Below, piece by piece: positions 9,201 to 19,400 of a stretch of 35,143 nucleotides of DNA. The notes under the pieces are model-generated. The model searched no databases and had not been told where the DNA came from. It saw only the letters and a list, made by a program, of their open reading frames with translations. Source of the stretch: Prolixibacteraceae bacterium (lineage in GTDB: Bacteria > Bacteroidota > Bacteroidia > Bacteroidales > Prolixibacteraceae); contig JAGODU010000025.1 in assembly GCA_017998095.1 (NCBI GenBank), forward strand, positions 1 through 35,143, in the 5' to 3' direction. Numbering within the stretch: position 1 is the stretch's first letter; each line of letters starts with the position of its first letter. A program made the translations under genes and the position numbers.

Positions 9201-10317
9201 AATTCATGAAGTTTATCCCTTGATTCACATTACTGTTGAAATCAAATAAAGAATTTGTTTCCTGGCCATATCCAAGACTTGAATTTACCCATGCCGGTTC
9301 CCAGTAAAATATTCCTTTTCCACCTGCTGTTATTACTGTCTGGCTCAAGTCCCGCAAATAATTAAACTGTCCTGTCTTTGAAGCAGGATATCCGTTAAGC
9401 TCTATCTGAGTATTATAAATCTTGCCATCACGTGAAGTATTTGTCCACTGATAAGCAGTTTCAACGATCATAACTTCCTGAGTGAAATTCATCTTTAACT
9501 GTTTGATTACTGCAGCAAGTTCGTTGAATTTTATCTTAGCCCACTGGTCATAGTATGAAATGCCCATTATGTCGAAGTCGGTCACTCCTGAATTTATTAG
9601 ATTGGTAAACCTCCATACTGCACCGGCGTTATCTGCATAGTGAATTATAATTTCAGGTTTTATGTCAGAAGTTACAGAGAAATCACGAACTGCCCTAATG
9701 CCACTGTTCAATAAAACTGCAAGTGAAGCATCTGTTTCCCCAACAGGCAACAACATTCCCGGATTTATTTCATTACCAAGCTGAATCATCTCAGGTGTAA
9801 GGTTTTTATCTTTTAGATATTCCAATACAGCAAGGGTATAGTTGTATAGAGAGTCCTTCATGATATTTAGATTCAAACCTTTCCATGCTTCAGGTATTTT
9901 CTGGTTTGCAGGGTCGGCCCATGTGTCAGAATAATGAATGTCAAGACAAACTTTCATCCCCATATTTTTAGCCCTTTGAATGGTCTTGCTGACATCTTTT
10001 AATCCACAGTATCCTGGTTTGTAAAGCTGACTGTAACCGTCTTTTGAATCAGGATTATGGAAAAGCCTTACACGAATTACTTCGCAACCATGATTTTTGA
10101 ATATTGTAAAAGGATCTCTGACTATTCCACTGTCCTTATATACAGCACCATAATCTTCAACCATATTAACTGCTGAGAGGTCAGCTCCAAAATAAAAATC
10201 GTTTTCTTCCTGCTTTGGTCCTTCAGGATTGTCAGGTTCCTTATCACAAGATGTAAATATTAATGAAAGGATTAAAAACAAAGCACTTAAAATGACTTCT
10301 ATTTTATTATATAACAT
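9178..10317 (-). CDS. GH53 endo-beta-1,4-galactanase, lipoprotein (first copy)
   Basis: I start this gene at the ATG at 10317 (379 residues), which gives a normal lipoprotein signal ending FTSC (Cys24). A GTG at 10347 in the same frame would add ten residues and is less likely. The mature N-terminus is an acidic, Pro/Glu-rich linker (DKEPDNPEGPKQEEND), then the GH53 TIM barrel. It shows VCLDIHYSDTWADP, acid/base Glu183 in IQLGNEINPG, nucleophile Glu286 in IVETAYQW, and FYWEPAW near the end. The acidic stretch right after the lipid Cys resembles the export signal of Bacteroidota surface lipoproteins, which would put this copy on the cell surface. It is the first gene after the hairpin at 10358-10389. 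Confidence 0.92.
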   Translation of the reverse strand: MLYNKIEVILSALFLILSLIFTSCDKEPDNPEGPKQEENDFYFGADLSAVNMVEDYGAVYKDSGIVRDPFTIFKNHGCEVIRVRLFHNPDSKDGYSQLYKPGYCGLKDVSKTIQRAKNMGMKVCLDIHYSDTWADPANQKIPEAWKGLNLNIMKDSLYNYTLAVLEYLKDKNLTPEMIQLGNEINPGMLLPVGETDASLAVLLNSGIRAVRDFSVTSDIKPEIIIHYADNAGAVWRFTNLINSGVTDFDIMGISYYDQWAKIKFNELAAVIKQLKMNFTQEVMIVETAYQWTNTSRDGKIYNTQIELNGYPASKTGQFNYLRDLSQTVITAGGKGIFYWEPAWVNSSLGYGQETNSLFDFNSNVNQGINFMNYAYTFKK

Positions 10318-10357
10318 GATATCTATGGTTTCTGTTCTTCTTTTCACAAAGTTATTA

Positions 10358-10389
10358 AAAAGAGGCCGGATAAAAATACGGCCTCTTTT
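10358..10389 (-). terminator. Intrinsic terminator or mRNA-processing hairpin between susE-like gene and GH53 genes
   Basis: An 11-bp perfect stem (10358-10368 with 10379-10389, GC-rich core GAGGCCG/CGGCCTC) has a 10-nt loop. On the minus strand it is followed by TTTTTAATAAC. It sits 24 bp after the SusE-like stop, inside what otherwise looks like one operon. Confidence 0.75.
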
Positions 10390-10412
10390 CAGAGATGTCT
10401 TTAAACTTGCAA

Positions 10413-11630
10413 TTACTCTTCAGCAACTGTGTACGTTGCTGTTTGAAAATCAAATGTTAATTTATATGTTCCGTCTTCCGGCGGTGATAAGAATTTCTTA
10501 CTTCCCCAGCTATAGGCAGAGCCTTCTCCATCCCATACAAATGAACCTTCCCAGATCATTGTATTTCTGTCGAGGGCAGGGTCAATACGATAGCATGGTG
10601 TCCAGTTTGCTCCGGTGCCATCAGTTATTAACTCGTAATCAGTTGCTGCTTTTATGAATATTGTTATGGTGAATTTGGTAGTTCCTGTTTTAGTGAATTG
10701 CCTTTCAGCAGGGAATGGTGTTACCCATCCTCCGTCAAGTCCGTCACCCCAAATCCATAATTCAGCAGGCACTTCTATTACCGGGGGTCCTGTAACATCA
10801 AGCACAGTAAATGTTGCATTCTGGAAGTCAAATGTTAACTTATACATACCATCTGAAGGTGGGGTCTTGAATTTTTTACTTCCCCAGTTGTAATCTGATC
10901 CGTTGCCATCCCAAACAAATGTTCCTCCGTTTGCTACAGCAACAGGATCAACAGACGGGTCAAGACGATAGCAAGGTGTCCAGTTTGAACCTGTTCCATC
11001 GGTTACTAGTTCATAGTCGCTATTGCCATTTAACTGGATTGTTATTGAAAATACAGTTGCTGATTCTTTTGTGAACTTCTGATCAGCAGGGAATGGAGTA
11101 GCCCATCCTGCAGGTATTGCATCACCACAGATATAAAGTTCAGCAGGTACAGCAATTGCAGGTGGTATAACTGTAGTATAAGGAGTTATAGCTATCTTTT
11201 GAACATTGGATACAAGGGTGTCTGAATAAAAGAAAATTGACCTTACCCTCATGTAAATATCATTTGCAACATCAGGTTCACAATCAAGATCGAGCATCAT
11301 CTTGTTTAATTTATAAACAGAAAATGATTGCTCCAGATTATTTTCAGCTGCTATTGATGTGATACTGCTGAATGCCTGGTCTTTCGAGATTTCAAGGATA
11401 TATTCACCTACTACATCTCCGTTTTCTGTTTCTGTCAGATAACCTGGTGCAGTCCATGTCAGTGTTATTGCATTGTTTGCCGAATCAGCTCTGGTTAATG
11501 AAACCTGAGTTGATGATGCAGTAAGTACTGGTGCCGTTCCTTCTTTTATTGTTGTTTTTAGAAGGTCTGTTTCACATGCTGTGAAAAACAGCATCATTAC
11601 TGCAATAATGATTAAATATATTTTTTTCAT
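10413..11630 (-). CDS. SusE/SusF-like outer-membrane glycan-binding lipoprotein
   Basis: This 405-residue protein has a lipoprotein signal ending FFTAC (Cys19) followed by ETD, as on surface-exposed Sus lipoproteins. Residues 33-150 form an N-terminal Ig-like domain of the SusE type. Two tandem copies of a roughly 120-residue SusE/SusF-type C-terminal domain follow, at about 160-278 and 286-405. They share VPAEL.I.GD, the segment DYEL.TDGTG.NWTPCYR.DP, FVWDG.GS.Y.WGSKKF and the end YKLTFDFQ.AT.TV. Conserved Trp/Tyr residues may stack on sugar. Its place directly after susCD is standard. It probably holds galactan at the surface for the SusCD complex and the GH53 enzymes; ligand specificity is inferred from context only. 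Confidence 0.85.
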   Translation of the reverse strand: MKKIYLIIIAVMMLFFTACETDLLKTTIKEGTAPVLTASSTQVSLTRADSANNAITLTWTAPGYLTETENGDVVGEYILEISKDQAFSSITSIAAENNLEQSFSVYKLNKMMLDLDCEPDVANDIYMRVRSIFFYSDTLVSNVQKIAITPYTTVIPPAIAVPAELYICGDAIPAGWATPFPADQKFTKESATVFSITIQLNGNSDYELVTDGTGSNWTPCYRLDPSVDPVAVANGGTFVWDGNGSDYNWGSKKFKTPPSDGMYKLTFDFQNATFTVLDVTGPPVIEVPAELWIWGDGLDGGWVTPFPAERQFTKTGTTKFTITIFIKAATDYELITDGTGANWTPCYRIDPALDRNTMIWEGSFVWDGEGSAYSWGSKKFLSPPEDGTYKLTFDFQTATYTVAEE

Positions 11631-11648
11631 ACTTATTCAGTTAATCTG

Positions 11649-13199
11649 TTAATATTTATCATTCTGTTCCAGATTTGGATTAGCCAGTATGTCAGAAGTA
11701 GGAAGCGGGAAAATATTGTATTTTTCATTTACCTGTGTTCCTTCTCTGACGCCGCCTTTCCATGCCCAAAGATAGTCTCCTGTTGTGAGCTTGTTATAAC
11801 GGATCAAATCTGTACGTCTTTGAGCTTCCCAATATAATTCACGTGCCCTTTCATCAAGAATGAAATCAATTGTGAGATCTCCGGCTGAAATGTTTCCTTC
11901 ACTGCTGCCGGGATTGTTGGCATATGCTCTTCCTCTCAGCTTGTTGATATATGACAGCGCAGTTGTTGCATCTCCGCCTGTTCCTCCTCTTAATACTGAT
12001 TCAGCATAGTTGAGATATATCTCTGCCAGTCTGAATACCGGAAAGTCAATATCACTGATGTTGTTATAGCTGTTGTTTTGTACCGGAGCACTGCCATTCC
12101 TGTTAAGATTTCTAAATTTAAAGCTTGAATAACCGTTGAGTGATGTCCCCAGATCATCACATGTTAAAGTTTGACCTTCAGTCCAGAATGCAGCTCTTCT
12201 GTCTGCAGTTGTATCAGCAGTAGGGAAGAGTGCAGGGATAGATTCTGTCATTCTTAATGAGCTCCATGAATTACTCATGCCATTTACTTCAGCCGGTACA
12301 CCTGATGCTCCCAGAGCCAGATAATTTGTTCCACCCCAGGTTACTTCATTTGTATTGTCAAAGTTCATGGTAAAGATAAATTCATTTGTATTAAGATAAT
12401 TATCTGCAAGCATGAGCCAGTTGTAATTGCTTTCAAGTGTATAGCCTGCATTTATTACTTTTGAGCTGTATGTGATAGCTTCAGTGTATTTTGCAGTTCC
12501 TGTATATACTTCTGCATTTAAGTACAACCTTGAAAGCAATGCCCAACATGCTCCCTGATCAGCACGACCCCATTCATTTGTTTTTGCGGCTAAAAGAGTT
12601 GTTTCTATTGCTTTCAATTCTGTTTCAATATAATTGAACAAGTCAGCTCTCTTGATTTGCTTTGGCACTTCTCCTGCTGCCAGCGATGTTTCTGTTGCAA
12701 ACGGCGGATTGCCATACAAATCCATCAGTATCCAGTAGAAATATGCTCTCATGAATCGAGCTTCTGCAACATATTTCTTGATTGTTTCTGAATCACCAGC
12801 CGAGAATCCTCTTTTTGAAAGATTGTCATCTGACGACTCAATGATGAAATTATTGCAGAGTGTAATGTTGTACATCAGGCTGGTATAAACTCTCCCCATT
12901 GCAACATTATCAGCTGTCCAGTTAAAAATGTGATATGATAATATTCCATTGTCATCCCATGTTGAAACAGCTTCATCTGTTGTCAGTTCCTGCATGTTCC
13001 AGTAGTTTCTCAAAAAGTCGTTATATGCCATCGTAGCATATATTGTTATCAGACTTTGTTTATAGCCGTTAATATCACTGTACTGAATGTCGTTGCTGGT
13101 GCCGTTGGTCGGAAACCTGTTAAGATCATCTGTACATGAAAACAGAAATACCATTGAAAGGAGCATCCCTGTAATTATATTTTTATTCATTCGTTTCAT
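11649..13199 (-). CDS. SusD/RagB family outer-membrane substrate-binding lipoprotein
   Basis: This 516-residue SusD-like lipoprotein has its signal ending LFSC (Cys22). The N-terminal segment TDDLNRFPTNGT matches the usual SusD start. TPR-like helical stretches run through the middle (YVAEARFMRAYFYWILMDLYG near 140-160, LLSRLYLNAE near 220). The C-terminal RagB/SusD block contains FPVFRLAEIYLNYAE and LDERARELYWEAQRR. It forms the lid over the SusC barrel and captures oligosaccharides. A second ATG at 13190 (residue 4) is possible. It starts 28 nt after the susC stop and ends 18 nt before the SusE-like start, so all three are one transcript. The ligand is presumably galactan fragments. Confidence 0.94.
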   Translation of the reverse strand: MKRMNKNIITGMLLSMVFLFSCTDDLNRFPTNGTSNDIQYSDINGYKQSLITIYATMAYNDFLRNYWNMQELTTDEAVSTWDDNGILSYHIFNWTADNVAMGRVYTSLMYNITLCNNFIIESSDDNLSKRGFSAGDSETIKKYVAEARFMRAYFYWILMDLYGNPPFATETSLAAGEVPKQIKRADLFNYIETELKAIETTLLAAKTNEWGRADQGACWALLSRLYLNAEVYTGTAKYTEAITYSSKVINAGYTLESNYNWLMLADNYLNTNEFIFTMNFDNTNEVTWGGTNYLALGASGVPAEVNGMSNSWSSLRMTESIPALFPTADTTADRRAAFWTEGQTLTCDDLGTSLNGYSSFKFRNLNRNGSAPVQNNSYNNISDIDFPVFRLAEIYLNYAESVLRGGTGGDATTALSYINKLRGRAYANNPGSSEGNISAGDLTIDFILDERARELYWEAQRRTDLIRYNKLTTGDYLWAWKGGVREGTQVNEKYNIFPLPTSDILANPNLEQNDKY

Positions 13200-13227
13200 T
13201 TCGAATCATTTTATAGTTTTCTGTTTC

Positions 13228-16227
13228 TTAAAAATCAAGAGTTAATCCTAATGCAAATACTCTTGGTATAGGGTAGTTACCTCCGAAGTCAACTCCAAAA
13301 GAGCTTCCGCTTGAGCTTGTATGTGAACTTGATTCAAAGCTTCCACTTGTACTTCCTGAATTTTCAGGATCCTGACCGGGATATTTTGTGAATGTATATA
13401 CATTCTGTACTGATGCAGTTATATTCAAATCTGCATTAGAATTGAAGCTTTTGAATATATTGTTGAAGTTATAGCTCAGACTTATATTGTCAATCTTCAG
13501 AAATGATGCATTGTGAAGGTAATAATCACTGTACTTCTGAGCCTGACTTGTACTCATCTTGAATTCTGAATCATAATAAGCAGTGCTCATGTTGTATGGT
13601 GCCATCCAACCATATACAGCCACGAGATTATCTCCCGGATTATAATAAATGTGATGACCAATATTTGCATGACATGCTACCGAAGCTGTCCAGTTCTTAT
13701 ATGTAATATTGGTATTGAACCCCAATATGTAATCAGGAATTGAACTTTCTGAACGATAACGATCTTTATCATTTATCAAACCATCCTTATTTACATCAAG
13801 CATTGTTTCTTCAAGTGGTGTTCCGTCAGTATCATAAACCTGATGGTATAAGTAGAACACATTGCGGCTGTACCCAACAGTGTTTACAAGATAATTACCG
13901 GAAAACAAACCTACAGTACTATCACCTGTCATAGAAAGATTTGTAATTACATTTTCATTATAAGCAAAGTTAAATCCAAGATCCCAGATAAAATCTTTTG
14001 TCTTGACAGGTATAGCCTTAATGTTTAGTTCTATACCTTTGTTTTCCATATTGCCAATGTTCTTGGTAATAGAACTTGTAAAGTCAGTTCCTAAAGGAAC
14101 ATTTACTGTATTCAATAAATCTGATGTTTTCTTGATATAAGCATCAATGCTTCCTGATAATCTGTTGTCGAAGAATCCCCAGTCAAGACCAATGTTGCTG
14201 GTTGCTGTCTGCTCCCATTTTCTGTTTCTGTCAGCTGCTGAAGGAATGGCTCTGCGATAAACTGTATTGCCAATTACATATTGCTCGGTTTGTTCACCCT
14301 GTGTATAAGTAGGTATGTAATCGTAATTGCCTATACCATCCTGTTGGCCGGTAACTCCATATCCAATCCTTAATTTAAGGTCTGAAACAGCTTCACTGTT
14401 TTTAAGGAATCCTTCTTCTTTAATTTTCCATGCAAAAGCTACTGAAGGGAATAACCCCCAGCGATTTGATTCTGCAAATCTTGATGAAGCATCGTTACGT
14501 ATTGTTGCTGTCAGCAAATACTTGTCCTTTAAGAAATAATTCAAACGGGCATATACTGATATCAATGTATGTTGAGGTTTATCAAATAAGTATGCAGGTG
14601 CTGAATTAGGCTGTTCTACTCCCAATGCATTATATGATGGGTAATAGTAGTTTGTTGTAAGGAAATCATTATAAGAGTATCCTGCCATTACATCTATCCT
14701 GCTGTCTATCGATGATAAATCTTTTATGTAGTTGAGGTAAGATTCAAAATATAAATTTCTGACATCTTCACTTGGATCTGCATCATATTTGCTTCCAAGT
14801 GATATGTTATTTTCAAAAGCGGTTTCAGGTGCAAAATAATTGCTCTTCGATCTTGAAATGTCATAACCTGTGTTTATATTGATATGTAAGTCGGGCAGAA
14901 AATGAACTTTATAGTCAAGCTGCAGGTTTCCAATGCTTCTCATTGAACTTCCTGTTGAATGAACTTGTTCCAGCATTCCTACAGGATTCAAATGTCCGTG
15001 AAGAGTAGCAGGATTTGTTGCATATTGTTCGTACTCAAAATATCCTCCGAAGTTCGATGTTTCTGTTCTTACAGGTTGAGTAGGATCAAAAGTTATTGCA
15101 CTGCTTATTGCCCTTGTGTCTGCCCACCTTTGGTTTTCCATCGATCCTTTTAGGTTGAGGTTTACCTTAAGATGATCATTTAATAATACAGGACTGATAT
15201 TCAGCATTGCTGAAACTCTTTCAAAATTGCTGGTTTTGACTATGCCATCCTGGTTTAAATACCCAATTGAAAATCTGTAAGGAAGGTTCTTTATCCCTCC
15301 GGTCAGACTTATATTATTGTCTGTTCCAAAAGCTGTTTGATAAATTTCATCCTGCCAGTCAGTTGAAGCTGTTCCTAATCCCAGCTCTTCAACAGTCTTA
15401 CCTGAATATGCGGCAGCTGTTTTTGCTACTTCTCTGAATTGATCAGCAGAAAGTACTGGTACTTTATCTTTTAATTGAAATATAGATCCTTTCGATGAAA
15501 CTGTAACTTTCAATCCTCCTGTTTGTCCTTTGTAAGTACTTATTAATATAACCCCGTTTGAAGCTCTTGAGCCGTAAATTGCTGACGCTGAAGCGTCTTT
15601 AAGTACGCTAAAAGATTCAATGTCATTTGGGTTTAATGAGCTTAAAAATCCTGCTCCATTGCCCCAGCCTTCAACAGGAACACCGTCAATTACAATAAGA
15701 GGATCGTTGCTTGCATTTAATGAAGCTCCGCCTCTTATTAGGAATGAACTTCCTGCCCCCGGCTGACCACTCACAGGAATTACCTGTACACCCGGAATCT
15801 TATTGGCAATAAGTTGTTCAGCATTTGAAATAGAACCTTTTTGAAAATCAGTTTTGCTTACCGTCGATACTGCTCCGGTGATATCTTTTTTTCTTGCTGA
15901 ACCATATCCAATGGCTACAACTTCTTCCAATCCAACAACCCCTTCCTGTAAAATTACATTTATGGTTGAACGACCGTTTACTTCTTCTTCAAGCGGTGTG
16001 TATCCGATGAAAGAAAAAATGAGAGTAGATGTGGAATTTACTTTTATAGTATAATTCCCGTTTATATCAGTGGTAGAACCGTTTGTTGTGTTTTTTTCCA
16101 ACACGGTGACCCCCGGTATAGGTTCACCGAAAACGCTTTTTACATTTCCGGTTACTGTCGTTTGTGCTTTTAAGGAGACAACTCCTAAAAAGAACAGCAT
16201 AAAACAGATAAGTAGTTTACTTTTCAT
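13228..16227 (-). CDS. SusC/RagA family TonB-linked outer-membrane transporter
   Basis: The start is the ATG at 16227 (999 residues), preceded by a good ribosome binding site (AAAGGA, 6 nt away); the in-frame TTG at 16248 is not needed. A signal peptide (1-21) ends SLKAQ. It is followed by a carboxypeptidase-D-like domain (about 22-95), the TonB box region EEVVAIGYGS (101-110), the plug domain, and a long beta-barrel ending in FALGLTLDF with the terminal Phe required for barrel assembly. This is the import channel of the locus, working with SusD and powered by TonB. It lies downstream of the HTCS gene across a 267-bp gap that holds a putative promoter and a nested inverted repeat. Confidence 0.95.
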   Translation of the reverse strand: MKSKLLICFMLFFLGVVSLKAQTTVTGNVKSVFGEPIPGVTVLEKNTTNGSTTDINGNYTIKVNSTSTLIFSFIGYTPLEEEVNGRSTINVILQEGVVGLEEVVAIGYGSARKKDITGAVSTVSKTDFQKGSISNAEQLIANKIPGVQVIPVSGQPGAGSSFLIRGGASLNASNDPLIVIDGVPVEGWGNGAGFLSSLNPNDIESFSVLKDASASAIYGSRASNGVILISTYKGQTGGLKVTVSSKGSIFQLKDKVPVLSADQFREVAKTAAAYSGKTVEELGLGTASTDWQDEIYQTAFGTDNNISLTGGIKNLPYRFSIGYLNQDGIVKTSNFERVSAMLNISPVLLNDHLKVNLNLKGSMENQRWADTRAISSAITFDPTQPVRTETSNFGGYFEYEQYATNPATLHGHLNPVGMLEQVHSTGSSMRSIGNLQLDYKVHFLPDLHININTGYDISRSKSNYFAPETAFENNISLGSKYDADPSEDVRNLYFESYLNYIKDLSSIDSRIDVMAGYSYNDFLTTNYYYPSYNALGVEQPNSAPAYLFDKPQHTLISVYARLNYFLKDKYLLTATIRNDASSRFAESNRWGLFPSVAFAWKIKEEGFLKNSEAVSDLKLRIGYGVTGQQDGIGNYDYIPTYTQGEQTEQYVIGNTVYRRAIPSAADRNRKWEQTATSNIGLDWGFFDNRLSGSIDAYIKKTSDLLNTVNVPLGTDFTSSITKNIGNMENKGIELNIKAIPVKTKDFIWDLGFNFAYNENVITNLSMTGDSTVGLFSGNYLVNTVGYSRNVFYLYHQVYDTDGTPLEETMLDVNKDGLINDKDRYRSESSIPDYILGFNTNITYKNWTASVACHANIGHHIYYNPGDNLVAVYGWMAPYNMSTAYYDSEFKMSTSQAQKYSDYYLHNASFLKIDNISLSYNFNNIFKSFNSNADLNITASVQNVYTFTKYPGQDPENSGSTSGSFESSSHTSSSGSSFGVDFGGNYPIPRVFALGLTLDF

Positions 16228-16233
16228 AAAATT

Positions 16234-16239
16234 TCCTTT
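16234..16239 (-). promoter_or_regulatory. Ribosome binding site of susC
   Basis: Reading the minus strand, AAAGGA lies 6 nt upstream of the ATG at 16227. Strong Shine-Dalgarno matches are uncommon in this window, and this one fixes the start. Confidence 0.6.
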
Positions 16240-16285
16240 AGGTTTCAAAAGAATAATGGTATGACAGATTAGTAATAGATTAACA

Positions 16286-16371
16286 GAAAGATTATAAATA
16301 GTATAAGTAGTATAGAGCTTACCGACAAAACCGTAAGCATAATCTGATACTTTTTTAACTTATAATCTTTC
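16286..16371 (-). promoter_or_regulatory. Nested inverted repeats in the putative susC leader
   Basis: GAAAGATTATAA (16286-16297) is matched by a perfect inverted copy at 16360-16371, and between them GCTTAC (16317-16322) pairs with GTAAGC (16333-16338). If transcription starts near the -7 box at 16389-16396, the whole structure would lie in the 5' untranslated region of susC. No T-tract follows the stems, so it is not a simple terminator. Confidence 0.5.
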
Positions 16372-16388
16372 ATGATCATTAATTTGTC

Positions 16389-16396
16389 CAAATCTA
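16389..16396 (-). promoter_or_regulatory. Putative -7 box of the susC promoter
   Basis: On the minus strand, TAGATTTG matches the TAnnTTTG consensus exactly. No TTG is found at the expected -33 spacing, which fits a promoter that depends on an activator such as the HTCS. The leader would be about 155 nt. Confidence 0.4.
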
Positions 16397-16494
16397 CCCT
16401 GATACCAATTATTTATATTGACCTGATTAATTTATTATGAACATTGATTATTTTTTTTTGAAAACTATTCCGTCAAATATGAAAACAAATTCGG

Positions 16495-19400
16495 CTATCG
16501 AGATTTCTCTGAATATTCTCTTGGTGACATATTGAACTCATTCTTAAAGCATTTGGCAAAATATGAATGATTGGTAAACCCTGTTTCATCCATTATCTCC
16601 GATATAGTCATCTTTTTGCTTTTTATAAGCTGAGCAGCTCTCTTTAATTTTATCTGACGTATGAGTTCATTCAGGGTCATTCCTGTTTGGGTTTTTATCT
16701 TCCTGTATAAACTTGAATGACTTATGCCTATTGTTTTGCACATCTTTTCAATATTGATCTCCGGATCTGATATATGTTCGTTTATGAACCTGATGGTCTC
16801 CTGCAATAATTTCTCATCATGCGATTCAATCTCTACATCCTGATTTTCAACTATTAGCTTTTGCTTTATGTATTCATTGACCTTCCGGCTCCTCGATATC
16901 AAACTGCCAATTCCTGCATCAAGCACATCCATGCTGAAAGGTTTGGTTATGTAGGAGTCTGCACCTGCCTTATATCCCTCTATCTGATGTGAGGTCATGG
17001 TCATGGCAGTTAAGAGTATTACAGGAATATTGTCATGGCGTGGATTCGATTTTACCTGCTCGCATAATGTAAGTCCATCTACCTCAGGCATCATAATATC
17101 ACTGATGATTAAATCGACTTTCTTCTTCTCCAATAATTTTAATGCTTCTTTTCCATTCGGAGCTGAAATGAATGTGTACTTCTTCCCCAAACTAAGTTTT
17201 ATGTATTCAATGGTGTCGGGATGATCATCAGCTATCAATATTACCGGCTGATCCTGATTGACTGAAAACTCTGTACTCTTCTTTTCTCTTAATGTTGCCC
17301 CCGGATTTATACTTATTTCTGATATTATCTGACTTTTGTTTTCTGAGGATTGTGCTTTATTTACCGGTATCTCAACATAGAAGACTGTTTCTTTCCATGC
17401 CTCACTTTCAAACCATATTCTTCCGCCCATCAATTCACAATATTCTTTTGCGAGATTCAACCCTATTCCATATCCTCCCTGCTTTACTGATGAATTTTTT
17501 CCCTGATAAAAACGATTAAATATGTATTGCTGCTCTTCTTTTTCTATGCCAGTGCCTGTGTCGGATACAATTATTTTCAACAAGTCATCGTCTGAAATAT
17601 CAACTTTAAAGTCAATGCTTCCGTTTTGACCGGTAAACTTAAATGCATTGGAAAGCAAATTCTGAATTATTGACTCCAGCTTTGTTACATCTATTGATAT
17701 ATTTAAAAGTTTGTCTGGCCCAGTATATGTGTACTTTATATTTTGATTAAAAGCAAGGTCTGCAAAGAGTTCATATTGATCACGAAAAAACTCGCCGGTT
17801 TCTACTTCCTGAGTATTTAACTTTAATGTTTTGTTTTCAGCTTTTCTTATATCCATCAGCTGATTAACCAGGGAAAATAATCTTCTGGAATTCTTAAGAG
17901 CTATTTTTAAAAGACTCTTTGCATCTGAATCGGTTTCATGCTTTTCCAAAACAGTTTGTACTGGCCCCATGATTAAATTTAAAGGAGTCCGGAATTCATG
18001 TGATATATTGGTAAAGAACAATTGCTTTGCTTGAGATATCTCTTCGTTCTTTTCTTTTTCAAGCGTTATGTTCCTTAGCTGTTCCTTCCACTGGACTTTA
18101 TTTCTGTATGTCAAATACAACATTGTCAGAAATAGCTGTAGAATTAGGATGTATAATACTATTGCCCAGGCACTTGCCCATAATGGTGGCTTGACCATTA
18201 TCTCAAGCTCGGCCTGATTTTCAAACCATACTCCATCATTGTTGGTGCCCTTTACTTTAAAGATATATTTGTCGGGAGATAAGTTGGAGTAGGTGGCAAA
18301 GTTCTGGAAACCTGTAGTGTAATTCCATTCCTTGTCATATCCTTCAAGCTTGTACGCATATATGTTTCTGAAGGGATCACCGAAATGCAATGATGAAAAT
18401 CCTATGGAAACAGAGTTTTGTTCGTTCTTTAAAATTACTTTTTTTGAATAAGGAACTATTTCATCTGAAGTATTTCTACCTTTTAACTCCCCGAATGACT
18501 CAACTGGTTTGTTGTTAACTTTAATGTTGGTGATAATAGTTTTTGGCTGAAACATATTCTTCCTGATAACCTTGGGATTGAATGATATAAATCCGTCGTT
18601 TCCTCCAAAAAACAGCTCTCCGGTATGCGATTGAAAACAACTTTTTGTCAGAAAAATATCAAGTGGTATCCATTTGTTTGTTGGGAATGATTCTATTTGA
18701 TTTTTTGTTGTTGAGAATCTGAATATTGATGTTAACGTAGTGCCCCAGATATCTCCGTTGAAGTCTTCAGTGAGATTATTTATGTAACTGTCGTTCCCGG
18801 TAAATACATCGTAATTTGTTATTTCTTCTGAATGTGTATTGTATTTTATAAGCTTGTCAGTTAATCCTATCCACAAATCTCCCTTTGATGATACATGTAT
18901 TGAATTGATTTCATTATCGTTGATGTATTCATTTATCTTATCTGGCTGCTTGATTTGAAGCGTTGTCAGGTCGATAGTATAAATTTTATTTTTATCCTCA
19001 AGCCAGATGTTTTTATCTGAAGAAACCAGATTTGTGTTGAAATCAGCAACATACTCAAAATAAATCTGATCTACATCTGAGAAGTTTCCTTTTGCCTTGT
19101 ACATACCGCCACCCCAGGTTATTACCCAAAACGAGCCGTCGGACGGTGTAATAAATGTGCTTATATAATTTGAACGGAGACCTTTATTTATATCAAAATC
19201 AGCTGTAATTGTGTGCATCTTCCTTACCTCAGGATCCCAGATATTTATGCCTCCGGCACTTCCAATCCATATCCTTCCAAGGTTGTCTCCTGTTATTGTG
19301 TTGATATTGTCAAGCACCAGCGGATATTTTGAATTCTTATTTGCAGAAAATGTTTCTGTCGTCCCGTTGCTGTAATTAACAACCACCCCTTTCTTCGTGG

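Noticed and set aside
10229..10657. 142-residue open frame on the plus strand
   Set aside because: It lies antisense to the GH53 and SusE-like genes, has no recognisable domain, signal or start site, and its composition follows from the opposite-strand codons.
16228..16248. Upstream TTG start for susC adding seven residues
   Set aside because: The ATG at 16227 has a good ribosome site at the right distance, and that ribosome site would be inside the extended coding region.
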